From: Pachyseris speciosa
Taxonomy: Eukaryota; Cnidaria; Anthozoa; Scleractinia; Pachyseridae
Assembly: GCA_016490735.1 (NCBI GenBank)
Contig: JAEMWC010000012.1
Location: 575,001 to 639,000, forward strand
DNA: 64,000 nt
Reading direction: 5' to 3'
Below are positions 21,526-30,265 of this stretch, in pieces; position 1 is the stretch's first letter, and each line of letters starts with the position of its first letter. Below the pieces are notes generated by a model. That model worked only from the letters and a program-made list of their open reading frames with translations. It ran no database searches and was not told where the DNA came from. The position numbers and the translations under genes were made by a program.

Positions 21526-22808
21526 ACAGTTAACTCACTGCCAATCTGGATTCCGATCATTACACAGTACACTCACTGCATTGATTGAAGCCACAAATAG
21601 TTGGTCGGTCAATATCGATAACGGCCTTGTAAATGGTGTAATTTTCATCGATCTGAAAAAAGCCTTCGACACCATCGACCATAATATCCTTATACGAAAG
21701 CTTCGGAAATATGGTGTTGACACGAGTAGAAACAAATGGTTTGAATCTTATCTTTCTGACCGAAGCCAAAAATGCAGCACAAATGGCCATTTATCAAATA
21801 CTGCCCCAGTCTCTTGTGGCGTCCCACAAGGTAGTAATCTTGGTCCACTCCTATTCTTAGTCTATATTTACGATCTTCTCAATTGCCTCACTTCAGCCTC
21901 TCCTAGAATTTTCGCCGATGATACTAATATAACGTTCGCTGCCAGTACAATGACTGATCTTGAGAATGCTGTAAACTTAGAACTAAGAAATCTTCAGCGC
22001 TGTCTTATAACCAATAGGTTAAGCCTTAATATCGCTAAAACTGAATTCATGGTAATTGGGTCAAATAAACGAATACATGCTCTATCGAATAATCAGATCG
22101 ATATTGAGATCGACGGGAAATCGATCAAAAAAGTCGAAGAAGCAAAATCGCTGGGCTTGTTTATTGACGAACATCTTTCATGGACACAACATATAGAACA
22201 TATAGATATCCTCAGCCATAGGCGCCCTTAAACGAATAAGACCATTCATTTCCAAGCGTTGATTTTGCCCCACTTTCACTATTGCTGCCCTGTTTGGGAT
22301 GAACTCAGCGTTACCTTGTGCGACAAACTCCAGAAACTCGAAAATAGGGCTGCCAGGGTCATTACCTGGTCCAGTTATGACACTAGTGCCAGTATCCTCC
22401 TAAATAGGCTCAACTGGGACAATCTCTCCACACGAAGGAAAAAGCTTAAGGCGATGTTAATGTTTAAAATAGTTAAAGGGCTTTCCCCGGCGTACCTGCA
22501 GGATTTATTTAGCATCCGTAGTACACCGTATAACTTAAGAGATTCTGAGATTAAACTAAACCTGCCCAAGCCACGCACGAACTATTGTAAGCGTGCCTTG
22601 GGCTACAGCGGGGCGCTACTATGGAATAGCCTACCCGTAAATTTAAGAGAATCAGACTCTCTTGGATATTTTAAAAGGGAACTTGACAAATTTTACAGCG
22701 ATTGTCAGTCGGGCTCCCACACGGCAATCTTGTAAAACAGTGTTATTTTAATTAATTTTATTAATGTACTACAAACTGAAAATTTTACCGTGTATAAATA
22801 AATAAATT

Positions 22809-22860
22809 ATGTATGTATGTATGTATGTATGTATGTATGTATGTATGTATGTATGTATGT
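22809..22860. repeat. (ATGT)n microsatellite, LINE tail
   Basis: Thirteen perfect ATGT repeats form the 3' terminus of the CR1-like LINE. They create long but meaningless open frames (MYVCMYVC) into the integrase region. Confidence 0.95.
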
Positions 22861-23763
22861 AGCTGGTTCTGCGTGCACCTGGCGTCGTTTGATCGCTTCG
22901 GCGGGTTTCAACCCGATCAGCCGAGTGACTTGGTTGTTGCTTGCAGCAACAACGCGCGGAAGCCTCTGCATCCACGCCACAGATCGCTCTCCCTCAGGCG
23001 GGCGCATTTCGACAGCGTGCTGGTAGCGAAACAGCCACTCCGCAAGTGTGCGGTTGAACCGTTCCACTATTCCCTGATCACGATGGAGTCCCGGATGTCC
23101 ACGGCGGATGGCTGTACCATGCTCCCCCATCACCCGCGAGACAGCACCCATAAACTCGCGCCCCGGATCGACTTGCAACAACTTCGGCCACTTCAACGGG
23201 CTGCGTTCGTAAAGTTTCTCGAACGCCGATGCGACTTCCCGGGAATCTTTCGAAGAAAAGCGGCTCAGCCTCTTTGAAACGGCTGCCAACATCAACGACA
23301 GTCAGCGCGTATTTCCAACGTTTGCCCCCAACTCGGTCGTGGGGCAAGAAAATCAGGTCAGCTTGGTGCACCGCGTTGGGAACAGGCACAACAAACTTCG
23401 GACAAGGAATGTATCGCGGTGGGGGGAGAAACACTTGCCAAATAGCCTGTTTGCGCAACCACCTTTTCGCAACTCCGTCCGAGACTCGCGCGGCTTGTGC
23501 CAATTTCTTCACTGCGTCCAACCCCCTCCAATAGCCCTCCGGACTGTAATAAATTTTTGAAAGCTGCTGCTCTTGCGTTGACATTCCATTTGCATATATA
23601 TTTGTTGAAAACAGAGGATGTTTGGAATTGAGATTGACGAAGAGGAGAAAAAAAAGCTTGGAAATTTGTCACAAGCCTGAAATCCTCAAAAAGGCGGCTT
23701 CCCCCCTGGTTCAAGACAAAAAAAAAGAAGCAGCAGCAGCAGCCGTGCAGTTGCGGAGGGAAA

Positions 23764-24084
23764 ATGGAGGAAAAACAACTTGATTTCGAGCTTGTTTGTG
23801 TCGACTGTGGGCGAGTGAAAACACTTGACACAATTCTTCACCCCACGAGGGAAGAAATGGGCTGGCAAACGGTTATAATTTCTCAAAACCATAAGAAATA
23901 CGACATCTTCAGCGCGGTCAATACTGGCCGGGTGCGGGGTGAAGTATGTAGTATGCCGAGGTGGAAGTTTGTGGGGAATATTATTCACGATTTTGCAAAC
24001 TTCCCACTTGGTGACTGTCCAAACAAACAGTCGGTGAATTATGTTTGTTTTTTACACAACTATTTTGAGGTGGTTCCTGAATAA
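23764..24084 (+). CDS. possible small gene of the virus-like element
   Basis: A 106-codon frame between the divergent integrase start (23584) and the membrane-protein gene. It has a CVDCG pair near its N-terminus and WKFVGNIIHDFANFP further on; no domain recognised. It is the only open stretch in this gap and the element is gene-dense, which is why I list it. It could be chance. Confidence 0.3.
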   Translation: MEEKQLDFELVCVDCGRVKTLDTILHPTREEMGWQTVIISQNHKKYDIFSAVNTGRVRGEVCSMPRWKFVGNIIHDFANFPLGDCPNKQSVNYVCFLHNYFEVVPE

Positions 24085-24244
24085 ATTTGGCCAGGGAGAA
24101 ACGAAATTCTCGCCAAGATTCGTCCGTTTTTCGAGAAAATTAAGACACAGACACAGATCAAAGCGAGCGAAAGGTTTACCAAATGGCGGAACGCTAATTC
24201 GCAGTGAAATGTTTGGTGTATTCCGTCTGGAGTTTTTCAGGAAT

Positions 24245-24937
24245 TTACTTGCAGTGATCGCTGACAAAGTCGTCGATCATTTTGAGCTTGTCAAGAAAAT
24301 CTTCCTCGAGAGGCTCTCCCCGGAGATGAAACCTGATGTCATCCAGAATTTTCTTGTATTCCACTCGCGCAAAGGCAGCTCTCTCTGCTTTTTTGTCGTA
24401 TTTCTTTGCAGTTGCAATAATTTTGACGACAGCGCCAAAGGCGGTCAGACCAGCAATAACACCAGGATTGAGAGTGATTCCTCCCGCGACAGCTCCAGTC
24501 AGCACAGCCTTTCCCGCAACCACATTGCAAATCAACTTCCTGCGCTGGTACATTCTGAAGAGCCTGTCGTAGCCCCAATGTTTCCGGTGGTAAAAGGCGT
24601 AAAGGTGTTTTAACATCTTGAAGGGATCGTTCGGAATGGCTGGGTCGATGTGGTTGAAGTCGAAGAAGTTGAGAGGGGGAGGTCGCTTTTTTCTTTTCAG
24701 AACCCGTATGGTTGTATATTTTTCGGAAAAATTTCAGAAGACAGTGTCGTAAGAAGAGCCATCTGGTTGTGCAACGAGCATGGCTGCGCGAAGTTTTTCC
24801 CGCTCGTGCCACTTTGGTTTGGGGTTTTTGCAGGGGCAGACCAGACGACACTTGTCGCACCAAGTGTATTTGCACAGGAAGCTGTCGACATGTGTTGTAT
24901 CGTCCATTGAAATATGAAAACTGGAAAATTTTCTCAC
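24245..24937 (-). pseudogene. two-membrane-segment protein of the virus-like element
   Basis: The C-terminal part (24616-24245) has an aromatic/basic helix (YAFYHRKHWGYDR), two hydrophobic segments rich in Gly and Ala (AVLTGAVAGG; VIAGLTAFGAVVKIIATA) and an amphipathic tail (DKLKMIDDFVSDHCK). In the same frame upstream, beyond a TGA at 24734-24736, lies a cysteine-rich start (CKYTWCDKC, CPC), so the gene may begin at 24937 and be broken. The gene at 61339-61824 has the same architecture and shared motifs (YYHTYHRKCW; MKNIDDYVTD). Function unknown; the plan resembles small pore or effector proteins with a 2TM hairpin, but I cannot assign it. Confidence 0.6.
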
Positions 24938-25822
24938 GTTGAAACACCAACCTCAACCCAAGCTGTGTCATTCAGGACGAGGCCTTTCATTTTGAAAACC
25001 ACCGAATTTGCGTTGGAGGGAATTCGTTTTCCCACAACCTGGGTGTAAGGCCGGGTTCCTTTTGTGAAACTGTGTTTGACGCACGATTGACAGCCCGCGG
25101 GAATCGTAAAAATCAAACTCAACCTCTCCATTATTGAAACCGCTGAGAAAGTTGTATGCGATTGTGTACAACATAAACCCAGCAAATGAAAGTGGGGAGC
25201 GCATTGGGATGCGTTCCCATCCAGGAGATTGAGGGTTGTAAGGGCGCGGGTTTGTGTAGATTTGGCTTGCTATTCGGTGTACAACACCCAGCAAAAGCGC
25301 TGGGCTCAAAAAGTGGATGATTCCTCCTCGGACTTCGAAAAGCGGGGTAACCCCATCAATCACTCGTTTCCCGTTTAAATCCAAATTTTTGTGCCACAAA
25401 ACGTTGCCACTTCTGAACGACAAAACCTCATGAATTCCATGTCCATTTAAATCCAAATCGTCGTGCAATTTTGTCCTCCCATTATCGTCAACTTCAAAAC
25501 CACCTACATTTTTTCCAACCACGTTGTAACCATTCGTATTGAAATCGTCGTGCGGGCTAATTCTTCCAACAGAGGCGTAGAAAGAAAGCCCCCCCTCCCC
25601 CCCCCCTTGATTTTTGTTCAACAGTCGATGGCCAAGTAAATCCAAGTCTGTTTGCAATACTATTGGTCCATTTTTTACGACAAAAGCTTGGTCATAAACG
25701 GTGGAAGACATATTCGAAACATAATCATTCACACCGCAAACAACCATATGCCCCTGAGGGTCTTGGCGAGCGGTTTCCCGCGAATAAGAAGATAAATGTA
25801 CTCCTTTTGACCCGTTTGCCAT
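24934..25822 (-). pseudogene. repeat-type fibre-like protein (DLDLNG repeats)
   Basis: About 290 codons. At least four repeats of the type LxTDLDLxGxxI occur (VLQTDLDLLGHRLL, HDDFNTNGYNVV, HDDLDLNGHGIHEV, HKNLDLNGKRVIDG), spaced by 20-40 residues. A C-terminal domain without repeats follows. A frame change near 25090 moves the last 35 residues to another frame, ending VLNDTAWVEVGVST. The repeat resembles shaft repeats of trimeric viral and phage fibres. The partial gene at 63307-64000 is its counterpart in the second element, with the same repeat and a similar end. Likely a virion surface fibre (inference). Confidence 0.65.
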
Positions 25823-25870
25823 TTATAAAATTGGATGAGTGTTTTTACATAACCAGCTAACCAGCTAATT

Positions 25871-27024
25871 TTAACCAATTGTGAGGTGGAAAAGATTTAA
25901 ACTAATCATAGAATGATAATCTTCACTTCCGTCTTTCTCGTCAACAAGAGTAAAAACATATGCATTTTTATTAGTTGGGTGTGGGGATTTCGCAAATTTT
26001 TCGATCTTTGTGTTTTTAATGTTGATTTCATCACTCGATTCATTTACATCATCCATCAAATATTTGAAGGGGTTGGTCTGCAAGCCAGACGAGTCCACAA
26101 AAGCCTTGTCAACATATTTTTTGTTCGCCCCATCCTGGCGTTCGCGGGGTCTTCAGATTTGCGAGCGCGTTGTCGTTCATGTCAATCGCGCCTGCCATTT
26201 GCCCACCAGTGAGTTTGAGAAAATGCGCATCGACAAAAGCCTTGTTTGTCGCGTCTTTGTTGTTTGTGGGTTCCCAGAGGTTTTCGATTTTGAAGTCACG
26301 CATATCCAGGTGTCCAGTCATTTGGTTTGTCCCATCAATTCGCAGAAAATGGTTGTCCACATAGAATTTGTTCGCTGCATCCAACGAAGCGAAGGGTGGG
26401 GCAAGATTGGTTATTGCGTTATTGTTCATGTTCAAATCTTTTTGTGCGATTGCGTCGGCTTTGGTACGCAAACTTGTCTACATATTTTTTGTTGACCACA
26501 TCCTCCTCATGGGTGTTTGAATCGACGTCTTTCACATCACGAATTCGGTGCCCTGCCAGGTTCAAATCACCAGTCATCGGTCGCGATCCATCGATGGGCA
26601 TGTAATTCCCATGTGAACCTGCTGGTCCTTGCGGGCCTTGAGGACCAGACAGACCTTGAAAACCTCGTGGGCCAGCTGCTCCGCGGGGCCCAGAATCCCC
26701 TTTGTCACCTTTCACACCAGTTTGTCAGCGGTCGCCTTTGTCTCCTTTCGGGCCGGCTGTCCCGCGATCCCCTTTCGGTCCTTGTGCGCCTGCCGGGCCT
26801 CGAGGGCCTGCAGGCCCTGCAGGTCCTTCCTGCCCATGAGGGCCTTGAGGGCCTGCAGGACCGTACGGCCCCATCGGTCCTTGCGCACCGGTCTGGCAAT
26901 CGGACCCGCGATCGCCTTTCTCCCCGGGTTGAACTCGTGGCCTAGGGGGACCGGAAGGTCCGGGACGCCCCTCCTCCCCCGCTCTTCTGAAAAACATTCT
27001 CGGAAGTTCGCTCAACCACCTCAT
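25871..27024 (-). pseudogene. collagen-like fibre protein
   Basis: The N-terminal third is about 37 Gly-X-Y triplets (runs such as [16 protein letters not shown]). Then come tail-fibre repeats of the type MTGDLNLxxxxIxNL...DAxNKxYVD (SRPMTGDLNLAGHRI; NQMTGHLDMRDFKIENL; QMAGAIDMNDNALANL). The C-terminal end is VFTLVDEKDGSEDYHS. Breaks: a TGA at 26722-26724 exactly where a triplet glycine (GGA) is expected, and frame changes near 26465 and 26130. Collagen stalks joined to such repeats are seen in large DNA viruses and phages as trimeric host-attachment fibres. Spaced 48 bases from the next fibre gene on the same strand. Confidence 0.75.
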
Positions 27025-27063
27025 GTTGGCTTGTCTTCCTATATTCTCTCGTCGAAATTTTTC

Positions 27064-27275
27064 TCATTTCTTTTTTGTTTTGTCGGTGGCGCGGTCCAGT
27101 AGGCTGGGATCCACTCCCAGCTCGACGGAGATCCGTTTGTTCTCTCTCGGGAGGAAACGGAAGAGACAGAAGTAGCTGCAGTTGTCGCGGATGTTTTTGG
27201 GCACCTTGTAAAAAGTTTGGGACAGATAGATCACAGCGCAGTTTCGATGGCGGCCGTAATAGTAGTTAATGATGT
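27064..27275 (-). pseudogene. packaging ATPase (FtsK/HerA, A32-like), C-terminal remnant
   Basis: The last 65 or so codons match the end of Polinton/NCLDV genome-packaging ATPases: YYGRHRNCAVIYLSQTFYKV followed by PKNIRDNC. This is the sensor and arginine-finger region after Walker B. Walker A and B are absent because the element is cut at about 27275. The frame ends 40 bases before the collagen-like gene starts on the same strand. Confidence 0.75.
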
Positions 27276-28337
27276 CAATTACAAAAATGAATAACAAGGA
27301 CATGAGAGAAGTAAAAATACATCAAAGTTGTAAAGGTTCCAGACATAAAAAAAGAAATAAAGAGATTTAACTTAATTAAGATGAGGAATGGAAAAACGGT
27401 TTGACTCTTTTATGAAGTGCTAAACGTTAGACGCCGCGGTTATAATATAAATATGGAGAACGACCATCGAGACATTCGTCCGAGGCTTAGACCACTTCTT
27501 ATCAAAGCCATGTAGTTTTGTGGACTAAAAAAAAATGAAAGAATACGCTTCATACCATATGTAAACATGAAGAAAGATCATCGTGGGCTGGCAGGTTCAA
27601 ATTACAAATGGCACCTTCGGGGTTCATTCATATTGTTGCGCATGCACGCAGCTTGTTGGAGTGAGGTTTTGACTCTGGAATAAACTTTTTCTAACATCCG
27701 CGCCCTATAATTCCAACTGCGCATCAATTGAAGAGTACACAAAAGCTTATAAAAGCAGCCATATTCTAAACTTCAGTTGTACTGCTAAATCCAACGTCAT
27801 GTTTAAGAAGCTCAGATACCTTAGGCCCCGTGTAGAAGGGAGGAAACTAGGGTCCCATGAGCCAATTTAGATCGAACAAACCTGCAACCAGCTCGAAAAT
27901 AGTACAATTCTGATCAGAAATAAAAAGTCAAAAAACTCACAACACGACTGCGATCGGACTGTTCTCACTAGGACGGCCATATATGCAAATCTAAAATGTG
28001 ACGTCATTTTCGTGTATAAATAAAGACTGGTTACGATTATGACGATGATGATGATGATGATGATGATGATGAGAACGACAATGATGACGATGACGATGAC
28101 GACGACAACGACAACAACGAGTACCAGAAGAGACAGTTAATAAGAATACAGGAAACGATCAGGAAAGATAACATGTCTTGATGTTTAAGCAGATTCTCCC
28201 AAATAGTGTCGTACACGTACAAAAATAGTTATGAGGAGCTGACGAGCTTTCACTATTAACACAATCTGACAAGACTTCACAAATAATACAATCCTGATTT
28301 TCTTCCCAGCAAGTCCTGGTGAAAAGCTTCCCATATG
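27276..28337. other. intergenic with GAT/GAC simple repeats
   Basis: No gene recognised. 28041-28130 is a GAT run that passes into mixed GAC/GAT triplets. The minus-strand serine-rich frame across it is an artefact of the repeat. Confidence 0.5.
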
Positions 28338-28520
28338 GTAATACACCATTTTGCTAATGATCAGTTCCTGGTGAATTGTGGGTAGATCCAGTCCTTTGTG
28401 GGGGCAAACGGTCAAAATTACAATTTTAAATTACTTCCTAAAATGGCCGTTTACCTCCACAAAGGACTGGATCTACCCACAATTCACCAGGAACTGATCA
28501 TTAGCAAAGTGGTGCATTAC
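28338..28520. mobile_element. MITE with about 75-bp inverted arms
   Basis: The left arm starts GTAATACACCATTTTGCTAA and the right arm ends GGTGCATTAC at 28520. The arms pair almost throughout and enclose an AT-rich spacer of about 30 bases. No coding capacity. Confidence 0.85.
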
Positions 28521-29020
28521 TTTTCCTCGTAAGAAAACGAAAACTAATTTCATTAGAAAGAGTATGCACCACGCCTTGGTTTCATAAAAAGGTTAGAGGC
28601 AACTAGGAAATGGTCCCCTCCTGTTTGCATTATTTTGTTTTGCTTTAAAAGTCTATGATTGGCCAACTCGCGTCACTTTCTCAACCAGTCAGAAGCAAGA
28701 GATGGCTACTCCAGATATATTTCTGCTTTTGCTTGTATGCCAGTGAAAAACAATGTCATAATCTACAATGATGTTTATATTTTTACAGGTAGGTATTGCC
28801 TTATTTATTAAATACCAAATGCCATATATTGCACAAACATGCACCACGCCATAAGCTGCAAGCTTTTCGTCAGTTGGTCCATATGTAATTTATGCCCGTG
28901 GTATTCAGCAGCGTACGGTTGGGGGTTGAGCTGACGTTCAGTTCCTCGTTGGTGTTAATTTTGGTAATACGGGGCAACACGACGTAGAGAGCTTCCTACG
29001 TGACGTTCTGATGCAAATAC
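28521..29020. other. intergenic, no gene seen
   Basis: Unremarkable AT-rich sequence up to the GPCR fragment. A short phrase of the MITE arm (GCACCACGCC) recurs at about 28565 and 28846, perhaps from partial copies. Confidence 0.35.
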
Positions 29021-29131
29021 TATTTCGACATTTCTTACCCACTCAAAATCGGTCAAGTTGTTGGCTATTCGATCATTTTGCTATTGAGTTTGGTTAGAAA
29101 CGCTTTCGTAATCCTTGTTGTGTCTATTTAA
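29021..29131 (+). pseudogene. GPCR copy C, TM1 fragment only
   Basis: 36 codons match GPCR copies A and B from just before TM1 (YPLKIGQVVGYS) to its end (FVILVVS). The conserved GN is replaced by RN. The frame then enters the MITE family at 29122 and stops. The receptor was therefore cut by, or joined to, this repeat. Confidence 0.8.
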
Positions 29132-30265
29132 CACTTCCGGCGTTTAATTAAAAGTCGGTAGTTTGTTCCTGGCCTTTATTTGAATCCAGCGTTTAATCCG
29201 GGCCAGGCGATTATTAATGAACTGCAATAAAGGCGGCCATGAAGTCCCTATTAATTACAGTTCAATGCGCGGTTTCCTACCAGAAAGCACAACTTATAAA
29301 AAGACTGAAACAACTTGCAAACAAACAAACGCTAATCTCTTCACCTTTGTCCATGCGATAATATATGGAAATGTAATTACGGAGGACGAAAACTGGAGCT
29401 GCCAGCAACAAAGCTCCAAATTGCACTGGCTGATCACGCGCAAGGCCCTGATAACAAGTGTTTGAGGGACGCCGTGCTCTATTCGTTAGTGCATACATAA
29501 ACATTTAATAATCCTAGAAGTCAAGAGACTATACAGGATACTAAAACAGTCAGCGACGAAATAGAAAGAAAAAAAAAACCTAATTCACAAACTAAAAATA
29601 GAGTAACATGTAAGAATAAATATTTTGGTTGACTTATACGACAAATAAAGATTTACATTGCATTATAATATTGCCTTATTGTTGGGACAGCATTCGTTTG
29701 GAAAGCAGTAAGGGACTCAGCATTAACAGCAGACATGGGAAGATTATTCCAGAGGGGGATAACACGTGGGAAAAAGGAAAACTTGTAGGCATTGGTGTGG
29801 GCAAAGATATGTCTAACTTATGAGGGTGGTTGGAACGATTGCCTCTATGTGCCGGTAAATAGCTATATTTATTTTCTCGTTTACCTCGCTGTGTGTGTTT
29901 AAGTTAATTGTCAGAATTTTCGATCGAAAAAAGACCATTGCGTTGCCCTTTTATGGAAATTTAACTTTTGTGTGATATGATATTTAGATTTGACTATAAA
30001 AGGAAAACCTGACTATAGGGCGTATGCACGTTACGTCATCACCGCCATCTTGGTATACCGTGAACAAAAGATTTCTCATTAGCTTCTTTTGTTATTGTCC
30101 ACCAACATGGCCGCCATTTCCATTGTCATTCCATCCCTGGAGACTGGTTGCATACCCTCTATAAAAGATATTTCCTTTTCTCAGTCATTTTATTTGACGG
30201 TCAGTAGAATATAAAGTAAGGAACCCTGGGAGCATTATTGGTGGGCGCTTATTCGAGAAAATAGG
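29122..30265. mobile_element. GCGTTTAAT-type inverted-repeat element, copy 1 (left end cut)
   Basis: It begins inside the left terminal repeat (TCTATTTAACACTTCC). It follows copy 2 (32615-33263) through AAAGGCGGCCATGAAGTC and GAAAACTGGAGCTGCCAGC to the right end near 30265. A LINE 3' end (29485-29850) is nested in it. Confidence 0.7.
29485..29850 (-). mobile_element. LINE 3' end nested in the MITE
   Basis: On the minus strand it encodes KFSFFPRVIPLWNNLPMSAV and NAESLTAFQTNAV, the conserved LINE polyprotein C-terminus (FFPRxIxxWNNLP). A 3'UTR follows. The element copy without it (32.6 kb) shows the uninterrupted site. Confidence 0.8.

Larger units (their letters stand above)
21127..22860 (+). 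mobile_element. CR1-like LINE, 5'-truncated, with (ATGT)n tail
   Basis: Starts in the RT at TVAKIFEKIIYDQL. A SINE interrupts it at 21200-21525; it resumes at QSGFRSLHSTLTAL and continues through FIDLKKAFDTIDHN, GVPQGSNLGPLLF and the catalytic FADDTN (near 21920) to GALLWNSLPVNL (22613). One frame change lies near 22225. The 3'UTR ends in an ATGT run (22809-22860), after which the integrase sequence resumes. The element is young by its well-kept frames but inactive. Confidence 0.9.
20259..23584 (-). pseudogene. int: Polinton/Maverick integrase, split by nested retroelements
   Basis: DDE-type integrase that would insert the element into chromosomes. The N-terminal part (23584-22861) has the start MSTQEQQLSKIYYSPEG and the WQVFLPPPRYIP linker. 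Its catalytic core shows D (NAVHQADLIFL), D (LLQVDPGREF) and E (GIVERFNRTL), with one frame change near 23255. The C-terminal part (about 20567-20259, running on from 21126-21114) ends ALYWLRGGPQRNFVREEL, the SH3-like tail of this family, with another frame change near 20480. Between them sit the LINEs and SINE at 20568-22860. Flanking codons on both sides of the insertions belong to one reading frame, which fixes the breakpoints. The 3' end overlaps the convergent polymerase by 56 bases. Confidence 0.9.
16010..27275. mobile_element. decayed Maverick/Polinton virus-like element, about 11 kb remaining
   Basis: Contains family B DNA polymerase (plus), retroviral-type integrase, two-membrane-segment protein, two fibre-like genes and the C-terminus of a packaging ATPase (all minus). 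PolB plus this integrase plus an FtsK/HerA-type ATPase is the diagnostic Polinton set. Capsid (double and single jelly-roll) and protease genes are not seen, and I find no long terminal inverted repeats, so at least the right end is missing. The element is GC-richer than its surroundings and every large gene carries frameshifts, so it is an old, dead copy. Confidence 0.85.

Noticed and set aside
23358..23831. 157-codon minus frame upstream of the integrase
   Set aside because: It contains poly-C/F low-complexity sequence and overlaps the integrase in another frame; not a separate gene.
24041..24613. 190-codon plus-strand open frame
   Set aside because: It is antisense to the two-membrane-segment gene, whose minus-strand product has a homologue at 61.3 kb. 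The plus frame has no recognisable features.
26517..27102. Long plus-strand frames opposite the collagen-like gene
   Set aside because: They are the complement of Gly-X-Y codons, which stay open in several frames because of composition.
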